Below are positions 11,693 to 21,210 of a stretch of 64,000 nucleotides of DNA, piece by piece. The DNA is from Capsaspora owczarzaki ATCC 30864 (Eukaryota; Opisthokonta; Filasterea), in NCBI RefSeq assembly GCF_000151315.2, contig NW_011887292.1, positions 2,209,181 through 2,273,180 on the forward strand, written 5' to 3'. The position numbers and the translations under genes are program-made. Each line of letters begins with the position of its first letter. The first letter of the stretch is position 1. The notes beneath the pieces were generated by a model. It had not been told where the DNA came from and ran no database searches. It saw only the letters and a list, made by a program, of their open reading frames with translations.

Positions 11693-12859
11693 AGAAACAC
11701 AACAAAGTGCATGTTGCAACCAAGGTGTACCGTTTGCTGTTATTGCGCTATTTAAGATGCAGGTTTCAAGAAATGGATGGAATCTCAGAATGCTTTTCCC
11801 GCCATCGTTGTTTGTCGGCACAATTTCGCAGGTCGACCTTCGCCTCACCCATCCCCACCCCCGGCTGTTGTTCATTTGCTGTATGATCTGTTTGCATGTA
11901 GCTTTTGTGTTCCACTTGCACTTGGGCACTGCTGAGCGTGTATCGCGCAATGCAGTCTCTCTTTTTTTTTTCTTTTTTTTTCTTCATTGTGCTAATATGT
12001 ATGTCTTATTTTGTCTTTTTTTTTTTTTTTTTTTGGCCTTTTGGTGTCTCCATACGCTCCACACACACGCTCGCACACACACGCGCATACGTCCTATGTG
12101 CGACACCCCGTTTGCATGCCTCTAATGATACCTTCGCTCGATACCCCCGCTCGCTTGTGCCGCGGGCTGCTGGTGGAAGTGACACGTCGTTGCCCCCTTC
12201 GATGCCACATGCCTTTGCGAGGCAGCGCATCGTCATGGGCCAAATTCCGCTCCTCGGCTGCGTCCTCACCTGCTTCCTCCTTGCTCGGCCGTCCTTGCTC
12301 AGCGGCCATGCCTGCCTTCCCGGAGCCTCGAGCGTCTCCTCCGGGCGGCAGACTCGCAGCGATCACTGGAGGCTCTTTTTTTTTTTTCTTTTTTTCTTTT
12401 TCTTCTTTTCTTTTTTTTTTTTTTGCGCTTTGAAACTGGGCCAAATTCATTCACTATTGTGCGGTGCAAACGGGTGGTCGGCGCAGCACTGGTGCATGAC
12501 GATATCCCAAACGCGTTACTGTGCACGACCGATGGGCGAGTGAGGGGTTTGGGCAGCTCGCCCCAACACGAAAAGCGCAGAGAATGTGAATTGGAAGCGA
12601 AAACAAAAAAAAAAAAAAAAAAACCTGCCGGCATTCATTGCCTCGAGCAGAGGGAGTCAGGGGGAGTGGGGGGAAGTGCGATGAGGTGCTCCCGACATGC
12701 AGGCCACAGCAGTGTGCCCAAGTATTGATAGCGTCCCCCAGGTCAAGCGTGATGCCACGTCTCAACGGTGACTTTGGCAAAAGAAGCAGCATTGCAGAAA
12801 TCAATCACTTTTAAAAAAAAAAAAAAAGCCAAAATGAAATGAAAATGAAAATGAAGAGC

Positions 12860-12891
<32 letters not shown>

Positions 12892-13185
12892 GTGAACGAG
12901 TGTGTGTGCGTGTTTCCTTTTTGCATTGGCATTCGTTGCTTGTTTCTGTTGGATTTCGTGTCTCTAACCTTGTCTTGATCGCTTGCTTGCCTTTGGACAG
13001 ATCCCTCGGGGCATCGGGACCAGCGCAACTTCTGTCGCTGCTTCGTTTCGCCTTTTTTTCTTCTTCTTCTTCTTCTTCATCGTCCATCACTCCCATCCAA
13101 CTGCATAGACGCCCCGTGGTTTTCGTGTGATTGCGCCGCGCGGTAGCTCTTTCGTCTTCTTCTTCTTGTGTGTGTGTGTGTGGGG
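11693..13185. other. Intergenic spacer rich in homopolymers
   Basis: No supportable gene. Holds T runs at about 12016-12034 and 12863-12891 (29 T), an A run at about 12605-12621, CT-rich stretches and a (TG)n/(AC)n run near 12060. Open frames here are all read-through of low-complexity DNA. The last few hundred bases, pyrimidine-rich up to 13180, are the probable promoter and leader of the RhoGAP gene. Confidence 0.7.
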
Positions 13186-16058
13186 ATGGAGCCAGACACG
13201 GGAAGCAACGTCGAAACGACGCTCCGGTTGCGCACCTCCATGTCGGCCACAAGCGTCCCTGCAAGCCCGAGCCCCGTTGCCGACATGCAGCTCATCTCGC
13301 ACGGTCGTTCCGCGTCTTCGTCGGCGTCGGCATCGCATTCGGCGTCCGGCAGCTCGTCCAACCTGGCAGAGCAGGACGCCGCGCTCGAGTCGCCGCTGTC
13401 ATCGTCGGCATCGTCCATTGCAAGCCTCGAGCGGAAAGCCCTTGCGATGAAAAAGAGCTCGTCCATGGATATTGCGCTCACCGACTCGCCCCTAACTGTG
13501 CGGGCCGCCGTCGGACCCTCCCGCCTTTCCTCAGACATTAGCAGCTCGTTCGCTCCCGCGAGTGGTGGCGCCCAGGTCAGCTCGACGGCGTCGGACAGCA
13601 ACGGCAGCTCCACTACTGCAGAAGCCACGGCTGCGGCAGCTGCGGTGACTGCCAAGTCAGCCACTGCCAAGCGACGGAGTCGACGGTCTTCAGCGTCGGC
13701 CTCCATGTCCCATTCCTTCTCGCCTTCGCCACTATCGACCATCCACTCGTCGTCTCAGAATTTCGGCTCGGATGGTGGCAACTCTGCCTCTCCTCTTCAC
13801 TCGACATCCAACAACCAATTGACAGATCTTGGAGGCTCGCTGGGGCCGCCACCGGTCGCCAACAATGCGCGTCGAAAATCCATCTCCAACTCGCTGACCA
13901 ACATTACCGACTCTGTCAAGGAGATGCTTGGCATGCGCACCTCGTCGCCAGGCGGTCCCGGGGACGCTGGACTCTCCGCCCCGTCTTCTGCCTCCTCGTT
14001 CTTGACCCCGCTGGATTCCTCGTCGAACGCCAATGGCGTCATTGCGGCGGCATCCAGCACCGAAACACTGGCTGTCGCCCCCACCTCCAACACCACCAGC
14101 CTGCGGCGGCCATCCCAGCAAACATCGCCGTCCTCGTCGTTTGCCACGCTGCCGCTGTCGGCCGGCGCCGGAGGAGAGGGAGCGGGAGCGGGCTCTTCGA
14201 GTAGAGTAGCAGAAAGTTTTCCACCCTCGGTCAACAAACGCAACGGCTGTGGAGCAAGATTGTGGGCGGCAAGGACAAAGAATCAACGCCGTCACGTTCG
14301 TCAGAATCCGAAGCCCTCAACGGAGCGCCCTCTCCGAACAGTGCAGCTTACAAACGGCGGCGATCGATGGACGACTCGGCTCGGTACTCGACCAACTTTG
14401 GCGGGCTGTCGCAATCATCTCCGCGAAACAGCGTATTCAACGCGAGCACGGATGATGTTGTTGTGGAGCCGTCGGCCCGCACGCGCCACTCGCACTCGCG
14501 CTTCAGTGGCCACTCGGTAGAACCGCGCCGCGATGTGACACGCGTGTGGCAGTATCTGGACGGAGATGGCGCGTTGATTGAAACGTACAAGTCTGTCCAT
14601 GTTAGCAAGTTATCTGCGCACGAGTTGTCCGTGTGCAAAAAGCACGTGGCGTACGTTCTCGGCGACTATCTTAACACCACCATCCGCGTCCCGAAGGGAG
14701 CCGGCGGCAAAAAGCACCATTTCGACCCCCAAGCCTCCATCAAGCACGCAGTCTCGGCCGTGATGGACGGATTCAACAACTCGCCGTTGAGAAAGTCCAG
14801 CAAGGTTGAAACCCAGCCGTCGGCGCCCTCGGCGTCAACGTCCTTGCCCGTCACCGCGACGTCCAGCTCGTCCAACTCGCCCGCTCCTTCGTCCGGTGGC
14901 TTTTCCGTGTTTGGCGTCAGTCTCGACAAGCTGCTCGAGCACGATGTTTACCACTTCCGCACTTCGCTTGTCAGCCCAAACGTTCCGATGATTGTGCAGT
15001 CGTGTATTCAACACTTGGATGCCGAAGGTACGTGACCAAAGGCAGTGTCTGATTCGCTTTTTTTTTGTTGCTTCCTCTTCTTGCTTTCGCAAGAGTTGGT
15101 TCTCACTCTGATTTCTTGTTGCGCTTTTGTGCGTGTGGTGTACAGGCACGAGTTTGAGTGGTATTTTCCGCATTTCTGGTTCGGCACGCCGTATGAAGGA
15201 ACTCAGGGAAGAGTTTACACACGGCACCCCTGTCAAGCTCGGTGACTATTCTGCCCACGACGTTGCAGGAGTGCTGAAACAATTCTTCCGCGAGCTTGCG
15301 CAGCCGCTTTTGACCTCGGAGCTGTATCCAGCCTTCCTTGCTACCAAACGATTTGACCCTCACACTATCCGGCCGCGCGTGCTTCAGCTGCTCTGTTTGC
15401 TGCTTCCTGTCAGCAGCCGCTCAACTCTTGAGGCGCTGCTCAAATGTCTGTCGCGCATCGAGGCCAACTCGGAGCAGTTTGTGCAGGGCGATGGCACACA
15501 AACCGCCGGAAATCGGATGGATGCCGGCAATCTGGCCGTCGTGTTGGGCCCGAACATTTTGCACAGCGGTAAGACGATCAAGGCTGCCAACGTCGACATG
15601 GGCGACATGGAAGAGCAGCTCGCGGCCGTGGATGTGGTCAAGACCTTGATTGAACATTATAACATTCTATTCCAGGTATGACGCACGCCGTGGCGAGTGG
15701 TTTGTTCTTTTCGTTTTTGAGGGTGCGATTTGTTGTTGTCATTTGTGGCAAGATTTCTCATCATTTTTTTTCTCCCATTTTTTTTTTAACACAGGTTCCT
15801 GGCGTGGTGATTGAAAAGATTGCCTCCGAGCCTGCCAACCTCACGCTGGAAGTGGACCAGCTACGACACAACCGCCAGAGCAGCACGCACAGCGTCAACT
15901 CGTCTGAAAGCGGCAGCCGGCCCGTCTCGTCCCTTCTCGATCCGAATGACATTGGTCTATCACCAACACCGTCACCCCTTGCTCCTCGACGTGTCGAGCA
16001 CGTGACGTCTCTCCCAGACTTGTCCAGTCCATCCAGCCCAACCAGTCCAACTGAAGGA

Positions 16059-16095
<37 letters not shown>

Positions 16096-16817
16096 ACAAT
16101 CGCTCCTCGTCTCTGATGGACGATCCCACATTGCTGGCCTTCACCAGCCCTTCCGGCTCGCGTGCAGACCTTGCTGCCGTTGTAGCAGAAGCCGCCCAAG
16201 CCGACACCCACACGCGTGAACCATCCGCATCCGCCGAGAGTGATAGTGACGTTGTGCCCGATGTTGTCAGCGCCGCTCCCTCTGCGTCCCCGACCAACGC
16301 ACGACCCAAAAAGCGAGGAGAGGTGAATCGTGCACAGTCGTTTTTGGCTGCCATGGACTCGAGCTCTGCTGTTGCTTTGGCTCCCGCTCCTGCGACTTCG
16401 ACGACTTCTGCGTCCTCTGCCCGTAGTGCCGCCCTGCAAGCAAACATGTTTGGGACGGTGCTGGCTTCCCAACCTTCAGCCGCGCCTGCGCAGTCGGCCG
16501 CGCCAGCCAACGGATCGCTGGCGGCTCCCAACGGCGAGAAGTCTATGCGCCGCAGTCCCAGTCCGCGTGCTGCCAACTACATCAACTCAATGTACGGCTC
16601 AAACAACCGCCAGAGCATGGCTGTTGCGCTGCAGTCGGAGCGTAGCAGGTTTGGGCAGTCGTCAATCGAGTCCGATGGCGGCGACAACAATCGCAATTCG
16701 TTTGCGATCGCCACACGGGATTCGGATCCTCAAACGCCAGCTGGCCCTGCCGCACCCGATGCCCCCGAGTTGAGTCCCGCATCATCGGACCCCGACCTCG
16801 ATGGCACTCGTGTTTAA
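13186..16817 (+). CDS. Ser-rich RhoGAP domain protein
   Basis: A Rho-family GTPase-activating protein of about 1,100 residues. The start is the ATG at 13186 (MEPDTGSNVE); the codons upstream in frame have no ATG. Exons: 13186 to about 14200, about 14210-15027, 15146-15675, 15795-16817. The RhoGAP domain begins at the end of exon 2 (PMIVQSCIQHLDAEG) and continues in exon 3 with GIFRISGSARRMKEL, where the Arg of FRISG is the arginine finger, then VLKQFFRELAQPLL and NLAVVLGPNIL. The first 350 and last 330 residues are disordered Ser/Ala/Thr tracts. A conserved-looking block, VCKKHVAYVLGDYLNTTIRV, precedes the GAP domain; I do not recognise it. The frame shifts by one base between about 14130 and 14212 with no good GT donor, so either a tiny non-consensus intron (for example 14157-14212) or an indel is present. 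Confidence 0.82.
16059..16095 (+). repeat. ACG trinucleotide run coding poly-Thr
   Basis: Consecutive ACG codons give about 12 threonines in the C-terminal disordered part of the RhoGAP protein. Confidence 0.85.
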
Positions 16818-16981
16818 GCTTCTTCAGGTTTGAGTGATGGATAGGCTGTTGTTTGTTTGTTTGTTTGTTTTTGGTCGTTTGTGTGATAATTCTCTGTACT
16901 TGGTGTTTTCTTTTTTGCGTTTCATGACATTACACTTGAGATTTCTTGTACTTGGTTTTTTGCTGCGGTTCATTCCATATA

Positions 16982-17096
16982 CTATCCCGATCATTAAATT
17001 TCGACCCCCCCTCTTTTTTTCACTTTTTCGCCCTCCCTGGGACCTGTGTTGCTTTCCGTCTCGCCCGCGGAATGTTCATTCATGGTACAGTGTACC
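16982..17096 (+). repeat. Tc1 terminal inverted repeat, left
   Basis: Matches the reverse complement of 18520-18634 over about 115 bases, including a seven-C run and a TTTTTTT run of identical length in both copies. Confidence 0.95.
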
Positions 17097-17260
17097 AGAC
17101 ACATTTTAGAAGTGAAGCAGCGGGCTGGGAGTTAAGATTCGAAGCGAGAACAGACAAAAATGAAAACTCAAAAAAACAGAAAAAGAGCGGCTTTTTTGCC
17201 CAATTTTCACAAAGCATTACATGGCACACAAACAACGTGTCGCAGCGCCTTCGCTCCACT

Positions 17261-18382
17261 TCAGTACTTGGTATAACCACCATTGGCATCTATCACAGCT
17301 TGAATGCGGCGCGGCATCGATGAAATGAGATCGCGGCAGACCTCTGGCGTGAGCACTTCTTCGTAGACCGCTTGGAAGCGTTCCCACAACGCGGCCTTGC
17401 TCTTGATCTCCCTCTCCTGGTAGATCTTGTTCTTGACCATGTTCCACGCATTTTCGATGGGGTTGAGGTCGGGAGAGTTCGCAGGCCAGTCCAGGACGGT
17501 GATCTGATTGGTTTCGAACCACTTCGCCACATCTTTTCTTTTGTGACAAGGGGCATTGTCATGCATGAAAATCATCTCGTTTTTGTTGTTCCACACGCGA
17601 ATGCTTGCTAGCAACTCGCTCTCCAAAACTGAGAGGTAGGTGTCGCCGTTCATGACGTCGCCGACCTCGCAGAAAAGCGAAATTCCGAAACGAGAGATGG
17701 CGCCCCAAACATTGATATGGCCACCGCCGAACTTGACCGTGCCCTGCACGCATCGATCGGTCAACGTTTCGCCAACCAGACGCCATACACGACCACCGTT
17801 GTTGTTCCTGTAGAGATAGAGAGCAGTCTCGTCGGAGAAGACGACCCTCAGCCAGTCATCGACGGTCCAATGCTGATGAGCGAGTGCAAAGGCCAAGCGT
17901 CGCTCTTTGTGTGTCTCTTTCAAGAGGGCTTTTTTGACCTTCGCTCCGTTGACAAGTCCTGCACCATGCAGCACCCTTCTTATCGTGCATGGAGAGACAC
18001 GAACTTTGGACAATGTGCGCATAGTGGCGGCCACTTCGGGTGCGGTGTCGGACTCATCGAGGAGGATCTGTGCTACAATGTTGTTGCGGTGAAATGACTT
18101 GAGCTTGCTGGGGCGACCGGGGCGGGGGCTGTCGCTCGTCGTCGCCCTTCCCGAGAAACGTTGGGTGATGCTGATCACTGTAGAACGTGGGAGGTGAAGC
18201 TGGGTGGCGATCTTGTTGTAGGAGAGGCCAGCATTTCGCAACGCGAGCACTTGACCGCGGACGACCTCCCTGGGCATCTTGTCCAGCACGGGCAGCGGTC
18301 TTTTTGGTGAAGTTGGACGCAGCCATACCGGGGGCTGTCTGGGAGCCACGCGGGACGTGGACTGACTGCGTGTGCGAGTCAT
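17261..18382 (-). CDS. Tc1-type DD34E transposase
   Basis: 373 residues from the first ATG (18382). An N-terminal helix-turn-helix pair (VRGQVLALRNAGLSYNKIAT, about residues 41-75) is followed by a GRPSKL linker, the GRPR-like AT-hook of the family, and a second helical DNA-binding region to about residue 150. The catalytic triad is Asp184 (VVFSDETALY), Asp275 (FMHDNAPCH) and Glu310 (SPDLNPIENAW); 34 residues separate the second Asp from the Glu, the DD34E spacing of the Tc1 family. No stop or frameshift is visible, so the protein could be functional. The stop lies about 165 bp inside the left repeat, the normal layout. Confidence 0.96.
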   Translation of the reverse strand: MTRTRSQSTSRVAPRQPPVWLRPTSPKRPLPVLDKMPREVVRGQVLALRNAGLSYNKIATQLHLPRSTVISITQRFSGRATTSDSPRPGRPSKLKSFHRNNIVAQILLDESDTAPEVAATMRTLSKVRVSPCTIRRVLHGAGLVNGAKVKKALLKETHKERRLAFALAHQHWTVDDWLRVVFSDETALYLYRNNNGGRVWRLVGETLTDRCVQGTVKFGGGHINVWGAISRFGISLFCEVGDVMNGDTYLSVLESELLASIRVWNNKNEMIFMHDNAPCHKRKDVAKWFETNQITVLDWPANSPDLNPIENAWNMVKNKIYQEREIKSKAALWERFQAVYEEVLTPEVCRDLISSMPRRIQAVIDANGGYTKY

Positions 18383-18519
18383 GCGCACAAAAAGACTGAA
18401 CCCAAACCAAAATTTGGGCGGGAAAAGTGAATTTTTTGAGTTTCCTTATATTTTTTATTTTGCTCGCTGCTGCTCTGATATGACTCACAACCCCCGCTCC
18501 CGGTGTTCATCAGACGTTC

Positions 18520-18634
18520 GGTACACCGTACCATGAATGAACATTCCGCGGGCGAGACGGAAAGCAACACAGGTCCCAGGGAGGGCGAAAAAGTGAAAAA
18601 AAGAGGGGGGGTCGAAATTTAATGATCGGGATAG
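18520..18634 (-). repeat. Tc1 terminal inverted repeat, right
   Basis: Partner of the repeat at 16982-17096. It contains an ATG at 18622 that is in frame with the downstream nocturnin start. Confidence 0.95.
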
Positions 18635-18672
18635 TACAAAGTAGTTCTTGCACCGAAAACGGACGACATCGA

Positions 18673-20455
18673 ATGGCAGCTCACATCATTCCGCGTGTGA
18701 TGCGCCCCGCGTTCGCCGCCTCTACCACACCAGCCAGTGCTGACATGCCACGGCGTGTTCGCATCTTGCAGTTCAACACGCTGGCCGACGGGCTGTCGGA
18801 CGCGTTCCCGCTGGTCGAGAAGCGGCTGCTGTCCTGGCCGCACCGCTCAGCCCTGCTGCTCCAAGAGATCCTTGCGCATGATCCCGACATTGCATGTCTG
18901 CAGGTTTGTGCATTGGTTGTGTGTTTGCTTTGGCGCCCGCCAGGTGTACAGTCGTCGTAGAAGTCGATTGAGCCATTGATTCGCACAACAAGGCTGATGC
19001 GAGCTCACTCGTTGACCCCATCCTTTTCAAACACAGGAAGTGGACCACTTTGATGACTTTTTCGAATCCGAGCTTGCCCAGCATGGCTACACTGGCATTT
19101 TCAAGCCAAAGCGCGACGACGGCAAGGCAGACGGCTGCGCGACCTTCTTCAAGCGGTCAAAGTAAATTCGCAGAACATTTGACTGGTGCATTTCGAGCTG
19201 TTCTTTTGTCATACAAGCTGGCGTTTTGGTACTAACTAGCATTGGTACTAACTGGCGTTGACACGCTGCTTCTGGTAACGCTCGCTAGATTCGAGGTGCA
19301 CATTCGGCAAGACCTCGAATACCGTAAAGTGATTGACGACAAGGACGTGTCGCAAGTGGCCATCTTGACCGTGTTCAAGCCCGCAGGAGTCGCGCCGAAC
19401 GCGGACGGGATTGTGTCGCGCGAGGGCCTCTTTGCCGTGCTTAACACACATCTGAAGGCGAAAGACGAGTTTGAGGCAACGCGGGTCAAGGAAGTGTCGG
19501 CGGTATTGGACGTGTTGGCAAAACTCCAAGCACAGTTCCCACGCATCCCGATGGTCATCTCGAGCGACATGAATACGGAACCCACCGGTCCGGTGTATGA
19601 GCTGCTTGAGAAGGTATGCTACAGTGCTGGGCCTACGAAGAGAATGGCAACTGTTTTTTTTTTTTTCTTGTTTTGGGCCTGGTGGTTGTTATTTGTTTGT
19701 TTGTTTGTTTTTTGGAGGGGCTCTAATCACTATGCTCTGATCTGTTGGATCGGAATAATCTGGTCGGTATGCTGCAGGGCTTGGTGTCGTTCTCTGGCTC
19801 ATCTTATACCCATCGCTTGTCGCTTAAAAGTGCGTATGCGCTGTACAAGGACGGAGGTGGCGAACCAGACTACACAACGTGGAAGATTCGGCCGCCAGTC
19901 GAAGTGGCCCGCGTGATTGACTATCTTTGGTACACTCCGGGTAACGAACAACACAAGGAGAAGACGCAGAGAGTCCCAGTTGAACGCTCGCTGTTTCTGT
20001 TGCTGGGTTGTTCGTCAACGAGAGCTTTGCCTAACTCATCGTTTTCCGCTGTTTTTGGTTGTGTTTGATTCATGGTATTCTGCGGTTTTTTACACGTACG
20101 GTGCCTTCGCTCGTGCTGTATCAGGTAATTTCGACTCTGCTTTTTGTGTGGAATTTGCTGCTGTTTGGGTGTGTCGTGAAGTGCTGCATTGCCCACCACA
20201 AGCCGTTTTGTTGTTGCTTGCTCGTGAATTTCGGCGGATTCCAATCTCTGTTGTCATTTTGCATACTAACGCTTCTCGCGCACCTCCGTCTGTTTTTCAC
20301 CACCACACCACACCGCAGAAACCCTCCTTCCCATCCAGTTGCTTGCATTGCCTGGTCCCGAGACACTTCCGCCAACGCGCCTCCCGAGCGAGAATTACCC
20401 GTCCGACCACTTCGCGCTTCTCGCAGAGTTTGGATTCCTACCCGCGAGCATGTAG
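18673..20455 (+). CDS. NOCT: Nocturnin-like EEP-family phosphatase/nuclease
   Basis: Nocturnin belongs to the endonuclease/exonuclease/phosphatase fold; the animal enzyme removes the 2' phosphate of NADP(H). Five exons: 18673-18903, 19037-19161, 19289-19613, 19778-19940, 20319-20455; all phases close to give 326 residues. Family marks: RILQFNTLADGL at the start of the domain, CLQEVDHFDDFF with the metal-binding Glu, DMNTEPTGPVYELL, the nocturnin-typical EPDYTTWKIR, VIDYLWY, and the C-terminal NYPSDHFALLAEF with the catalytic Asp-His. The EPDYTTWKIR motif separates it from CCR4 and Angel relatives. I chose ATG 18673; an in-frame ATG at 18622 lies inside the transposon end and would add 17 residues. 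A short basic N-terminus (HIIPRVMRPAFAAS) could be a weak mitochondrial signal. Confidence 0.9.
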
Positions 20456-21210
20456 AAGGAACTCGGTGCGACACGCTCTGCGGTATGGCCTGGCACCTGT
20501 CCCCCCAAAGCAGGCAGGCAAGCAGGCAGGGGCGTGGGAGGAACGTGCCGAAGGAATACAACAACACTATTTTGTTTTTGTTTTCATTACAGTTTACGTT
20601 TAATTCAATGTCTTTCTCGAGAGCTGTACCTCCTCTCTTTGTTTCTCTCCATCCTTGCGATGATTTTATTCTTACTCTCCGGGTGATCTTGACTGGTACG
20701 CACGCTGGGGGGTGGTGGAGCGGGTCGGCACCGTCGGCAAAACTGATGACCACACACAGCAACTGAATGCTCCGCAGGATTTTTTGTCTTGTGGGAGCGA
20801 TCTAGATGTTTGCTCGCGCACTCTCGCAAGGCATTGCCAGCACCGCCCCCGCTCCACGGAACCCAAAGCCAAAAGGGTCGGTGTCAGGAACGCTCCTATG
20901 TGTCATTGACGCAGGTGTCGGCTTGCCAGCAACGACGGCAAAAACCGCGCCGCGTTCCAATCCCTATTCAAAAAAAAATCATACAATAATCAAAAAAAAT
21001 CAAAATTCCAATGTTTTCTTTTTTGTGTTTTTGTTTTTTTGGCGTTTTGTTCAGTCTTTTTCCGCTTTGGTTTTTTTTTTTTTTTTTTTTAATCGAACCT
21101 TCGTCCTTTCCCCACCCACCTCTTCTGCTGCTATTGCTGCTGCTGTGGAGCACACTAAGAACAACTGCAACAATCCCAGTTCTCGTTGAATTTTATTGAA
21201 CGCACTCGCG
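20456..21210. other. Spacer between nocturnin and the membrane protein gene
   Basis: No convincing coding segment. Contains a short GGCAGGCAA repeat near 20512-20530, A- and T-rich runs (T run at about 21071-21090) and a CT-rich leader just before the next start. Frames crossing it are low complexity. Confidence 0.6.

Larger units (their letters stand above)
16982..18634 (-). mobile_element. Tc1/mariner DNA transposon, apparently complete
   Basis: A 1,653-bp element bounded by inverted repeats of about 115 bp (16982-17096 and 18520-18634) that are almost identical: I see one mismatch before similarity ends near GTACC. Both ends begin CTATCCCGATCATTAAATTT when read inward, and a TA dinucleotide flanks each side (16980-16981 and 18635-18636), the expected target duplication. 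It encodes an uninterrupted transposase on the minus strand. Near-identical ends and an open reading frame indicate recent insertion. It sits between the RhoGAP 3' end (165 bp away) and the nocturnin start codon (38 bp between them). Confidence 0.96.

Noticed and set aside
11406-12543. Several overlapping frames downstream of lumazine synthase.
   Set aside because: They pass through poly-T, CT-rich and CA repeats and yield Phe-, Ser- or Lys-rich low-complexity peptides with no splice logic.
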